Positions 56,526 through 64,000 of a stretch of 64,000 bases of DNA are shown here, piece by piece. The notes beneath the pieces are model-generated. The model saw nothing but the letters and a program-made list of their open reading frames with translations, was not told the DNA's origin and made no database searches. The stretch comes from Gulosibacter sediminis. GTDB taxonomy: Bacteria; Actinomycetota; Actinomycetes; Actinomycetales; Microbacteriaceae. The position numbers and the translations under genes were made by a program. Every line of letters starts with the position of its first letter. The stretch's first letter is position 1. Location: NCBI RefSeq assembly GCF_023370115.1, contig NZ_CP097160.1, positions 1,984,001 to 2,048,000 on the forward strand, in the 5' to 3' direction.

Positions 56526-56981
56526 ATGACTGAGATGCGCATCGCCCCGCTGACCGCCGACAACGTCGTCGCCGCTAACGCCCTCACGCTCAAGCCCGGG
56601 CAGGAGGCCTTCGTCGCGCCCGTTTCCCACTCCATCGCCGAGGCCTACGTCAACCAAGACACGATGTGGCCGCGCGTGGTTGAGGCCGACGGCAACGTCG
56701 TTGCCTTCATCATGGCGACCTTCAACGAGGAGGCCGCCGATGAGCTCTACCGAGCCACGATCCTCCGCATGAACGTCGACGCGACGCACCAGCGCCGCGG
56801 CATTGGCCGCTTCGCGGTGGATGCGGTGGTCGACGAGGCGGTCAACCGCGGCTTCGATCAGGTGGTCGCGGTCTGGGAAGACGGCGACCTTGGCCCCGGC
56901 AAGTTCTTCACCGCGATGGGTTTCGAGATCGTCGGCGAGACGCAGTACGGCGAGGTCATCGGCATCCGCAAGATCTCCTAG
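56526..56981 (+). CDS. GNAT acetyltransferase, diamine/spermidine type
   Basis: 151 aa. GNAT acetyl-CoA loop DATHQRRGIGRFAVDAV (Q/RxxGxG/A) and VAVWEDGDLGPGKFFTAMGF are evident. The opening LTLKPGQEAFVAPVSHSIAE and YRATILRMNV resemble BltD/PaiA-like polyamine acetyltransferases of Firmicutes. Substrate therefore probably a polyamine, not certain. Leaderless. A bidirectional terminator lies after the stop. Confidence 0.85.
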   Translation: MTEMRIAPLTADNVVAANALTLKPGQEAFVAPVSHSIAEAYVNQDTMWPRVVEADGNVVAFIMATFNEEAADELYRATILRMNVDATHQRRGIGRFAVDAVVDEAVNRGFDQVVAVWEDGDLGPGKFFTAMGFEIVGETQYGEVIGIRKIS

Positions 56982-57002
56982 CTCGCCCCGCGCACGGCGA
57001 CG

Positions 57003-57047
57003 CAACGACGAACCCCCGCGACCAGTGGTCGCGGGGGTTCGTCGTTG
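57003..57047. terminator. bidirectional terminator hairpin
   Basis: Perfect 22-nt arms (57003-57024 and 57026-57047) around one central G; core ACCCCCGCGACCA. Lies between two converging genes. Confidence 0.9.
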
Positions 57048-57067
57048 GGGCTGAGGCCGCGCGAAGC

Positions 57068-58321
57068 CTAGTCCCGCGAGCGCAGCGAGAGCCGCGGCAG
57101 CGTGCCGCCGACTGCCGCGAAGGCGCTGATGTCGAGTCGCTCGACCTCGTAGCCGAGGTCTTCGAGCAAGTCGGCGGTGTTCGGGGCATCAGCCGACACG
57201 GCGATCGTGGTCGGCGAGAGCGCGAGCACCGCGGCACCCGCGGGCTCAGGCGCAATGAGGCAGTCACCAAGCACATCCGGCGTCTCGAGTGCCTCGCGCC
57301 AGATGAGGCGCGTGCCGTCGGGCAGCACGCTGAGCGCCTCGCTGAGCGGCACCGAGCCCATCATCGGCACGCCGACGATGCGGTAGCCGCGGTCGCCGAG
57401 GAGTCGGCGCAGGCCGCGCACGGCCGACTTATTTGTCGTGCCGCCGACGCCAACATAGAGCACGCCCTCGGCCTGCACGACGTCGGCGGGGTGAAATTCG
57501 GCGGGCGCTTCGAGCTCGTCGAACACGGCGCCGGCGGTCTCGAGCGTTTCGCGCACGGCGATGAGGCTCGCTCGCGCGTCGCCGTGCTTCGGGCGGGCCA
57601 TGATGACCTGCTCGCCGAGCACGAGCGCGGTGTCGCCCAGCAGCACCGCCCGCTCGTCGTCGTCGTCGCCGCCGGGCACGGCCTGCGTGCCCCAGTCGTG
57701 CTGCTCGAACGCCGAGACGAGCGCCTCCCACTGCTCGTTCGCGTCGTCCGAGTCATCGCCGAGCCGCTCGAGCAGCGCATCCGAGGGGATGCGCAGGAAC
57801 GCCGAGCCGGACTCGAAGGTCGAGGCGGTGGCCTCGCCGCCCGCGGCCGCCGCGTAGCGCGCGGGCTCCCCCGCCACCGGGGCGAGCGTGCGCAGCGCTG
57901 CGGGCGCGACGAAGGTGGCCGAGAGCATCCCCGAGATCAGCAGCGGGAAGTTGAGGCCAAGGAACTCGCTGAAGATCGCGGCCCAGGCGTCGCCGTTGAG
58001 CTCGACGCCGTTCGAGACGATCTGCAGCAGGTAGCCGAGGGCGCCGCCGATGAGGATCGACGCCGTGCCTGCGATGAGCCCGCGCCACCAGTTCCGCAGC
58101 CAGCCGAACAGGCCGAAGATCGCGAGCGCGACGAAGTAGATGAGCACCGGCACCACGGCGATGCCGAACGCGTTCGAGAACGTGTCCCACACCGAAACAG
58201 AGAAGGTGAGGTCGCGTTCGTTCGTCTTGAACAGGGTCGCGGCGAGCGTCACCCCGGCCGCCGCGAGCGCGGCGAGCGCGACGACGGCGAGCTGGGGTTT
58301 CGGAGTGGACTGCTGAGACAA
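57068..58321 (-). CDS. membrane protein with degenerate DDAH/pentein domain
   Basis: 417 aa. Four N-terminal helices (LAVVALAALAAAGVTLAATL; FGIAVVPVLIYFVALAIFGL; LIAGTASILIGGALGYLLQI; LNFPLLISGMLSATFVAPAA). Residues about 195-417 align with dimethylarginine dimethylaminohydrolases: VLLGDTALVLGEQVIMARPK, FHPADVVQAEGVLYVGVGGT, RGYRIVGVPMMGSVPLSEAL and GYEVERLDISAFAAVGGTLP. The DDAH catalytic His segment (GCLHLKS) is GSVPLSE here, and the terminal TCCS nucleophile is LPRLS. The catalytic His and Cys are thus gone; probably a binding or structural domain. Confidence 0.75.
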   Translation of the reverse strand: MSQQSTPKPQLAVVALAALAAAGVTLAATLFKTNERDLTFSVSVWDTFSNAFGIAVVPVLIYFVALAIFGLFGWLRNWWRGLIAGTASILIGGALGYLLQIVSNGVELNGDAWAAIFSEFLGLNFPLLISGMLSATFVAPAALRTLAPVAGEPARYAAAAGGEATASTFESGSAFLRIPSDALLERLGDDSDDANEQWEALVSAFEQHDWGTQAVPGGDDDDERAVLLGDTALVLGEQVIMARPKHGDARASLIAVRETLETAGAVFDELEAPAEFHPADVVQAEGVLYVGVGGTTNKSAVRGLRRLLGDRGYRIVGVPMMGSVPLSEALSVLPDGTRLIWREALETPDVLGDCLIAPEPAGAAVLALSPTTIAVSADAPNTADLLEDLGYEVERLDISAFAAVGGTLPRLSLRSRD

Positions 58322-58357
58322 ATCGGGCTTTCTGAGTCGGCGGGAGGGCCGCGCGGT

Positions 58358-59977
58358 TTAGTGGAAGAAGTGGCGTTCGCCGGTGAAGTACATCGTGATG
58401 CCGGCCTGTTCGGCTGCGGCCTTCACCTCGTCGTCGCGAATCGAGCCGCCCGGCTGCACGACGGCGCGCACGCCGCCCGCGATGAGGGTCTCGAGGCCAT
58501 CGGCGAAGGGGAAGAAGGCGTCGGATGCGGCGACCGAGCCGCTCGCGCGCTCGCCCGCACGGTTCACGGCGAGCTGGCACGAGTCGACGCGGTTGACCTG
58601 GCCCATGCCGACGCCGACCGCGGCGCCGTCGTGGGCGAGCAGGATCGCGTTCGACTTCACGGCGCGCACGGCCTTCCACGCGAACTCGAGGTCGCGCAGG
58701 GTCGCCTCGTCGGCGGCCTCGCCGGTCACGAGCTCCCAGCCTGCGCTGATGCCCTCGGGCGCGTAGGTGTCGGGGGTCTGCGCGAGCAGGCCGCCCGAGA
58801 TCTGGCGCAGTTCGAGCGCCTCGCGGGCGTAGCCCTCGGGCAGCTCGAGCAGGCGGATGTTCTTCTTGCGCGAGAGGATCTCGCGCGCCTCGTCGGCGAA
58901 GCCGGGGGCGACGACAACCTCGGTGAAAATCTCGCTCAGGGTCTGCGCCATCTCGGCCGACACCTCGCGGTTCGCGGCGACCACGCCGCCGAAGGCCGAC
59001 ACGGGGTCGGTCGCGTGCGCGCGGCGGTGCGCCTCGGCGATGGCCGCGGCGTCGTTGAGGCCGGCGGGCGCGATCGCGATGCCGCAGGGGTTCGCGTGCT
59101 TGATGATCGCGACGGCGGGCTCGGCGAAGTCGTACGCGGCGCGCACGGCGGCGTCGGCGTCGACGTAGTTGTTGTACGACATTTCCTTGCCGTGTAGCTG
59201 CGTTGCTTGGGCGATGCCGCGGCCGTCGGCAAGGCGGTAGAGCGCCGCCTGCTGGTGGGAGTTCTCGCCGTAGCGCAGCGGGGTGCGCTCGGCAGCGACG
59301 ACCTCGAGCTGCTCGGGCAGCGCGGCAGGCGCATCCGCCTTGGACGCGTCCGCGAGCTCGCGCTGGAACCAGTTCGAGACGTTCGTGTCGTACTCAGCGG
59401 TGTGCGCGAAGGCCGCGGCCGCAAGCTTGCGGCGCTGCTCGAGCGTCGTGCCGCCGTCGCCGAGCGCGGCGATGACCTCGTCGTAGCTTGCGGGCGAGAC
59501 GACGATCGCGACGTTCGCGTGGTTCTTCGCTGAGGCGCGCACCATCGCGGGGCCGCCGATGTCGATCTGCTCGACCACGTCGTCGCCCTGCGCGCCCGAG
59601 GCGACGGTCTCGGCGAACGGGTAGAGGTTCACGACGACGAGGTCGAAGGGCTTGATGTCGAACTCGCCGAGCTGCTGCTCGTGCGACGCGAGGCGCAGGT
59701 CGGCGAGCAGGCCGCCGTGAATCGCCGGGTGCAGCGTCTTGACGCGGCCGTCGAGCATCTCGGGGAAGCCGGTGACGTCGGCGGCGTCGGTCACGGTGAC
59801 GCCGAGGTCGCGGATGCGCCCCGCGGTCGAGCCGGTCGAGACGATCTCGACGCCGGCCTCGCCGAGCGCGCTCGCGAGGCGCTCGAGGTCGGTCTTGTCC
59901 GAGACGGAGATCAGGGCGCGGCGGATCTCGACGCGGTCGCGCTCGCGACGGGGTTCGGTGATTTTCGGGGCGCTCAT
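58358..59977 (-). CDS. purH: bifunctional AICAR transformylase/IMP cyclohydrolase
   Basis: 539 aa. Last two steps of IMP synthesis. N-terminal cyclohydrolase: [28 protein letters not shown]-like [30 protein letters not shown]. Transformylase: [46 protein letters not shown] (catalytic Lys-His) and GIGMGQVNR-like [18 protein letters not shown]. Overlaps purN by ATGA. Uses 10-formyl-THF. Confidence 0.97.
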   Translation of the reverse strand: MSAPKITEPRRERDRVEIRRALISVSDKTDLERLASALGEAGVEIVSTGSTAGRIRDLGVTVTDAADVTGFPEMLDGRVKTLHPAIHGGLLADLRLASHEQQLGEFDIKPFDLVVVNLYPFAETVASGAQGDDVVEQIDIGGPAMVRASAKNHANVAIVVSPASYDEVIAALGDGGTTLEQRRKLAAAAFAHTAEYDTNVSNWFQRELADASKADAPAALPEQLEVVAAERTPLRYGENSHQQAALYRLADGRGIAQATQLHGKEMSYNNYVDADAAVRAAYDFAEPAVAIIKHANPCGIAIAPAGLNDAAAIAEAHRRAHATDPVSAFGGVVAANREVSAEMAQTLSEIFTEVVVAPGFADEAREILSRKKNIRLLELPEGYAREALELRQISGGLLAQTPDTYAPEGISAGWELVTGEAADEATLRDLEFAWKAVRAVKSNAILLAHDGAAVGVGMGQVNRVDSCQLAVNRAGERASGSVAASDAFFPFADGLETLIAGGVRAVVQPGGSIRDDEVKAAAEQAGITMYFTGERHFFH

Positions 59978-60579
59978 GACGCGATCTCCTTCAGGTTCAG
60001 GGTGCCGGCGGCGAGGTGTCGCACCGTGTCGAGCAGCAGCTGCCGCTCGACGACCTTGATGCGTTCGTGCAGCGTCGCCTCGGTGTCATCGGGGGTGATG
60101 GCGATGCGGCGCTGGTCGATGATGGGGCCCGTGTCGACACCGTTGTCGACGATCATGATCGTGGCGCCGGTCTCGGTGGCGCCGGCCGCGAGGGCATCGC
60201 GCACGGCGTGGGCGCCGGGGAATTCGGGCAAATAGGCGGGATGCGTGTTGAGCAGCTCGGGCGCGAGCGCGTCGACCACGCGCGGCGGCACGAGACGCAT
60301 GAAGCCCGAAAGGATCGTGAGGTCGGGGCCGAACTCGCGCACCTTCGCGAGGAGCGCATCCCCCCACTCGGCGCGGTCGGGGTACTCGCCCGGCGCCACG
60401 ACGAAGGTCGGGATGCCCCGCTCCTCGCCGAGCGCGAGGTTCGCCCGCTCGGTGTCGGCGCCGATCGCGACGATCTCGGCGGCGATGGGCGCATCGCTCG
60501 CGCGCGCATCGTCGAGGCCGTCGAGGAGCGCGCGAAGGTTCGATCCGGTTCCGGAGATGAGCACGACGACCTTAAGCAC
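59974..60579 (-). CDS. purN: GAR transformylase
   Basis: 201 aa from GTG 60579, leaderless. Transfers formyl from 10-formyl-THF to GAR. Motifs: [59 protein letters not shown] (Asn, His) and [20 protein letters not shown] (Asp). The usual HPSLLP reads HPAYLP, common in actinobacteria. First gene of purN-purH. Confidence 0.97.
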   Translation of the reverse strand: MLKVVVLISGTGSNLRALLDGLDDARASDAPIAAEIVAIGADTERANLALGEERGIPTFVVAPGEYPDRAEWGDALLAKVREFGPDLTILSGFMRLVPPRVVDALAPELLNTHPAYLPEFPGAHAVRDALAAGATETGATIMIVDNGVDTGPIIDQRRIAITPDDTEATLHERIKVVERQLLLDTVRHLAAGTLNLKEIAS

Positions 60580-60585
60580 CAGGCA

Positions 60586-60591
60586 ATTCTA
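60586..60591 (-). promoter_or_regulatory. -10 box TAGAAT of purN-purH (leaderless)
   Basis: Minus-strand TAGAAT, 6 nt before GTG 60579. Confidence 0.62.
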
Positions 60592-60765
60592 CGCGGCGAG
60601 CGACTGGACGCCGCGGGAGCCCGTCGCGTGCCCCGCCCTGCAGGAAATGCGCGCGAGGTAGGCCAAGCAGTACATCCGCCGACCGATCCGCCCCGAGCGT
60701 CCGCCCGGAATGATTTGAGGAGACACGGCGCATGGGCGCCAGACCACTTCGAGGGAGACCCCCAC

Positions 60766-61350
60766 ATGTTCCGTAAACAGGCCAACCCGTTCGTTCGCTT
60801 CGGCCTCAGCACGCTCGTCATCGGCATCGTGCTGCTCGCGCTCAACATCTTCAACACGGCGCGCACCGTGGCCGAGTACCCCGGCATCGACTTCATGGAC
60901 GTCTTTTGGGTCACCGAGGGCACGAACGGCGCGAACAACGTTCGCCTCATGGTGCAGGTGTGGGGCCCGGTCATTCTCATCCCGCTCGGCATCATTCTGC
61001 TCATCGTCGCGGTCGTGACCCGCAAGGGCAAGCAGGATGCGCAGCAGCAGCCGGCCGCGGGGCAGTTTGGTGACCAGCAGGCCGCGCCGCAGTACGGCGC
61101 GCCCCAGCAGTCGCAGCAGTGGCAGCAGCAGTCGCAGGCGGCGCAGGCCACCGCGGCGCAGGCATCGCAGTGGGCGCCCGAGCAGCTGCAGCAGGCGCAG
61201 GAGCAGGCGCTGCAGGCTCAGGCGCAGGCCCAGCAGTACGGCGCGCAGGCCGGCTACAACCCGGCGCAGCCGACCCAGGGTGACGCCGCCGCTCCGCAGT
61301 ACGGCCAGCAGGCGCCCCACTTCGGCGACGGCAACGCCACGAAGCAGTAA
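60766..61350 (+). CDS. membrane protein with Gln/Ala-rich tail
   Basis: 194 aa, ATG 60766 after GAGGGAGA. Two helices: VRFGLSTLVIGIVLLALNIF and VWGPVILIPLGIILLIVAVV. From residue 90 on it is a low-complexity Gln/Ala/Tyr-Gly tail (QQPAAGQFGDQQAAPQYGAP), including QAQAQAQQYG-like repeats. Such tails are often disordered and may mediate clustering. No family recognised. Convergent with perM, whose stop is 3 nt away. Confidence 0.75.
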   Translation: MFRKQANPFVRFGLSTLVIGIVLLALNIFNTARTVAEYPGIDFMDVFWVTEGTNGANNVRLMVQVWGPVILIPLGIILLIVAVVTRKGKQDAQQQPAAGQFGDQQAAPQYGAPQQSQQWQQQSQAAQATAAQASQWAPEQLQQAQEQALQAQAQAQQYGAQAGYNPAQPTQGDAAAPQYGQQAPHFGDGNATKQ

Positions 61351-61352
61351 CG

Positions 61353-63239
61353 CTACTTCCGAGGTCCTCGCGGCGCCTCGTCGAGGTCGATATCGCCATA
61401 GATATCGGGTTCGTCGGGGCGCCGCAGTGCGTCTGCGAGGTCGCCGAGGTCGCGCCGGGGCGCGGGCTTGCGGCCGCGGGTCGTGCGCTGGTCTGCGTCA
61501 CGCTGGCGGGGCGCGGGGGCGGATGCGTCGGGGTCGGTGTCGGTGTCGACGTTGGGTTCGTCGCTCGAGTGGTCGGTCTCGGCGTCTTTGCGCGCGTCGG
61601 CGTTGCTTGCCCCCGATCGCTGCCGGGCCCGGCGCACGACCGTGAGCGGCGCATCCTCGTCGTCGTCCTCGAACTCGTCAGCGTCGGAGGCGTCGTCGCG
61701 GAGTTCGTCGCGCTCGAACTTGTCGGTGTCGAACTTGTCGGTGTCGAACTTGTCCCGCAGCTCGGACGCGTCGTCGCGGTCGCGGTCCTCCCAGTCCTCG
61801 TCGGCGTCGTCGTCGCGCGCGGCCGTGGTGCGTCGGCGCCCGGCGGTGAGGTCGTCGAGGCGGTCCTGGGTCGCGTAGATGGCGCGCCGCCACCAGGGGG
61901 TGCGGGCGGGGCCATCGAGATCGTCGAACTCGGCATAGAGTTCGTCGTCGTCTTCGACCGCTCGGAGGGTGCGCTCGGCACGCACATCCTCGAGGTCCTC
62001 GGTCGCGAGGTCGCGGAACTCGCCCGGCGCAGCCTCGACCTCGAGCTCGGCGGCAGCGAGGGCACGCACGGGAATATAGGCACCAACGACCGCGCCGACG
62101 AGCAGCAGTGCGACGGCGTAGAGGAGCACGAGCCAGGGCACCGGGCCGAACTCGGTGAGCCGCCCGGGGCCGACCGCGCCACGCGAGAGGTAGGCGAGCC
62201 AGGTAAGCAGCAACGCTGCGATGATCGCGCCCGCGGCGGGCACGACGAGGCGCTGCCACCAGGGCCCCGCATCCGCGCCCCGCGTAGTCGTGCGCAGCCA
62301 CAGCGTGAGCACCGCCGCGAGCAGCACGGGCAGCGCGAGCAGTGACCAGAGCAGGGTGGATTGAGGTTCGGGCACGATGCCGAGCAGCGGCAAGATCGGG
62401 AGTGGGCCGGCGTCGGTCGCGCCGGGGTTCGCCATAGTGCCCGCGCCAAGCTGCACGCCCGCGCCAAGTAGCCAAGACACCGCCCAGACGAGCAGTGTCG
62501 GCAGGTACAGCAACTCGGTGAGGCCGACCGCGACGTTGCCCCAGGCGTCGAGCTGCAGCAACTGCGTCAGGCCGACAATGTCGCCCATGTTGAGCACGAG
62601 ACCGATGAGTACGAGGGCGCTCGCGAGGGCGAACAGGCCGACGACGAAGCCGAGCGCAAGGCGCAGGGCACGGGACGCCGCGGTGAGCATCACGTCGGTG
62701 CGGTCGCCGAGCAGGCGGGTCCAGGGCACAAATTCCCAGACGCGGGCACCGGCGAGGAGACCGACGACCCAGATGAGTGTGCCGCCCGCGGCGACTCCGC
62801 CCGGCTCGAGGCGCGCGACGTCGGTGCCGCCGAGCTGCAGCGCCAGCTGATTGCCGACGATGAAGGTGCCGGCGCTCACCGCGAGCGAGAGCCACGGGCC
62901 GTCGTCGTCGGCGTCGGCGATGCGGCGGCCGGTGCGCCAGGCGAACCAGGCGACGTAGGCCGTAATCGCGAGCGGGGCGAGCGAGACGACGAAGCCGAAC
63001 GGCTCGGCGAGCTGCAGCGAGGGGAAGGCCTCGGGACGCACCGTGAAGCCGACGGCGCTCGTGAGGCCGAGCGTCCACAGCGCCATCGCTGCGGCGAGCG
63101 GCACTTCCCACGGAGTCGTCTGGAAGCTGCCAGAAATGAGCCACCCGGCCGCGGCAACGGCGAGTGGCGTAAGGATGCCGACAACGACCGCGAGCGCGGT
63201 GTCGGCGAGCGCAGCGAACATCGTGGCGAGGCGGGACAT
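61353..63239 (-). CDS. perM: PerM-like polytopic membrane protein (DUF6350)
   Basis: 628 aa. About ten membrane helices in residues 1-390 (ALADTALAVVVGILTPLAVA, GTLIWVVGLLAGARVWEFVP, LVVPAAGAIIAALLLTWLAY, PWLVLLYAVALLLVGAVVGA). The C-terminal 200 residues are charged and disordered (RDDDADEDWEDRDRDD, tandem DKFDT-DKFDT-DKFER). Mycobacterial PerM (Rv0955) supports cell division under stress and lies beside purN-purH, as here. The name rests on this synteny plus fold. A TACGCT box at 63249-63254 (minus) may start the transcript. Confidence 0.85.
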   Translation of the reverse strand: MSRLATMFAALADTALAVVVGILTPLAVAAAGWLISGSFQTTPWEVPLAAAMALWTLGLTSAVGFTVRPEAFPSLQLAEPFGFVVSLAPLAITAYVAWFAWRTGRRIADADDDGPWLSLAVSAGTFIVGNQLALQLGGTDVARLEPGGVAAGGTLIWVVGLLAGARVWEFVPWTRLLGDRTDVMLTAASRALRLALGFVVGLFALASALVLIGLVLNMGDIVGLTQLLQLDAWGNVAVGLTELLYLPTLLVWAVSWLLGAGVQLGAGTMANPGATDAGPLPILPLLGIVPEPQSTLLWSLLALPVLLAAVLTLWLRTTTRGADAGPWWQRLVVPAAGAIIAALLLTWLAYLSRGAVGPGRLTEFGPVPWLVLLYAVALLLVGAVVGAYIPVRALAAAELEVEAAPGEFRDLATEDLEDVRAERTLRAVEDDDELYAEFDDLDGPARTPWWRRAIYATQDRLDDLTAGRRRTTAARDDDADEDWEDRDRDDASELRDKFDTDKFDTDKFERDELRDDASDADEFEDDDEDAPLTVVRRARQRSGASNADARKDAETDHSSDEPNVDTDTDPDASAPAPRQRDADQRTTRGRKPAPRRDLGDLADALRRPDEPDIYGDIDLDEAPRGPRK

Positions 63240-63300
63240 AGCGTTCTGAGCGTAGTGCAGCCGGCTGGCGCATCCGCCCTGCCAAGCCGCCCACCCCGGA

Positions 63301-63370
63301 AATGCGTTGAGTGGTCAGTTTTGTAGTTCTGGCCGTGCCAGAACTACAAAAACTGACCACTCAACGCATT
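63301..63370. mobile_element. palindrome of two head-to-head IS30-like ends (PATE-like)
   Basis: Arms 63301-63333 and 63337-63370 are identical but for one T, around a 3-nt centre CGT. Each arm contains TTGAGTGGTCAG and TTTGTAGTTCTGGC, which match the terminal repeat of the IS30 element at 40183 (TTGAGTGGTCG, TTTGTAGTTTTGGC). No transposase inside. Lies 8 bp after the sucD stop. Confidence 0.9.
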
Positions 63371-63377
63371 TTGGTGA

Positions 63378-64000
63378 CTAAAGGGCGGCGAAGATTTCCT
63401 TCATGATGTTCGCCGTCTCGGTCGGGGTGGTGCCCACGCGAACGCCGGCGGCCTCGAGGGCCTCCTTCTTCGCGGCGGCCGTGCCAGCCGAACCGGTGAC
63501 GATGGCGCCAGCGTGGCCCATGGTCTTGCCCTCGGGCGCGGTGAAGCCCGCCACGTAGCCGACGACCGGCTTGGTGACGTTCGCCTTGATGTACTCGGCC
63601 GCGCGCTCTTCAGCGTCGCCACCGATCTCACCGATCATGACGATGGCCTTGGTCTCGGGGTCGTTCTGGAACGCCTCGAGCGCGTCGATGTGGGTGGTGC
63701 CGATGACCGGGTCGCCGCCGATACCGATGGCGGTCGAGATGCCGATTTCGCGCAGCTCGTACATCATCTGGTAGGTCAGCGTGCCCGACTTCGACACGAG
63801 GCCGATCGGGCCCTTGCCGGTGATGTTCGCCGGGGTGATGCCCGCGAGCGACACCTCGGGGGTGATGATGCCGGGGCAGTTCGGGCCGATGAGGCGCGTC
63901 TTGCCGAGCTCCTGCACGCGGGTGAACGCCTCAGCGGCGTCCTTGACCGGGATGCCCTCGGTGATCGCGACGGCGAGGGGGATCTCGGCCTCGGCCGCTT
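63378..64000 (-). CDS. sucD: succinyl-CoA ligase alpha subunit (5' part outside window)
   Basis: Last 207 codons; upstream part beyond the window edge. Motifs: [54 protein letters not shown] and [10 protein letters not shown] with the phosphorylated His. Forms the alpha subunit that binds CoA and carries phosphohistidine in the citric-acid cycle. sucC is expected just outside. Confidence 0.96.
   Translation of the reverse strand, partial: AAEAEIPLAVAITEGIPVKDAAEAFTRVQELGKTRLIGPNCPGIITPEVSLAGITPANITGKGPIGLVSKSGTLTYQMMYELREIGISTAIGIGGDPVIGTTHIDALEAFQNDPETKAIVMIGEIGGDAEERAAEYIKANVTKPVVGYVAGFTAPEGKTMGHAGAIVTGSAGTAAAKKEALEAAGVRVGTTPTETANIMKEIFAAL

Overview
The window is chromosomal DNA of a high-GC Gram-positive actinobacterium, most likely of the family Microbacteriaceae (family level is inference). 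Evidence: strong G/C at third codon positions; a mycothiol synthase (mshD); GTP-type PEP carboxykinase; the neighbours ppk and mutT1; the block perM-purN-purH beside sucD, which also occurs together in mycobacteria; and many genes that start 6-7 nt after a TAnnnT box, the signature of leaderless actinobacterial mRNAs.

Layout. 1-6630: end of a TetR gene, two related small lipoproteins, and an oligopeptide/nickel-type ABC importer operon (binding protein, two permeases, double ATPase). 6780-8615: pckG. 8671-9880: a largely non-coding, palindrome-rich stretch with one 38-codon ORF. 9881-13377: purine permease, zinc alcohol dehydrogenase and a frameshifted TetR gene. 13532-18086: valS, a GntR regulator, a small membrane protein and mshD. 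18236-25787: phosphate block: ppk, mutT1 and pstS-pstC-pstA-pstB with a PhoP-type direct repeat upstream. 25960-29220: a DUF559-like nuclease gene flanked by three hairpin repeats, two conserved proteins and tRNA-Lys(TTT). 29440-35680: accessory region with relaxed codon use: an AraC gene and an NmrA gene that have both lost their 5' ends at one junction, a DUF1772 protein, a lipoprotein, and an MFS-esterase-lacI operon with two LacI-type operators. 35793-40127: alcohol dehydrogenase, a winged-helix regulator with its membrane partner, a NUDIX-NYN fusion and a galactokinase-like GHMP kinase. 40183-41511: an intact IS30-family element inserted 6 bp beyond folD. 41517-49727: folate/one-carbon and thiamine genes (glyA-folD; thiM-thiE-SDR and thiD, each unit with its own TPP riboswitch; an MFS exporter divergent from purU). 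49781-56981: AlkA-like glycosylase, ornithine cyclodeaminase-family protein, fused anthranilate synthase trpEG, a MinD/ParA-like ATPase with a long acidic N-terminus, and a GNAT acetyltransferase. 57068-64000: a membrane-anchored degenerate pentein, purH-purN, a Gln-rich membrane protein, perM, an IS30-end palindrome and the 3' part of sucD.

The most unusual features are: dispersed palindromic repeats in several families (one 74-bp element occurs twice, 41 kb apart); a 70-bp palindrome made of two head-to-head IS30-like ends; a symmetric bidirectional promoter with overlapping -10 boxes giving two leaderless genes; a deletion junction where two divergent genes now share overlapping start codons in CCATGG; a G8 tract that breaks a TetR gene; Thr in place of the P-loop Cys of PEPCK; and a pentein domain that has lost its catalytic residues and is fused to membrane helices.
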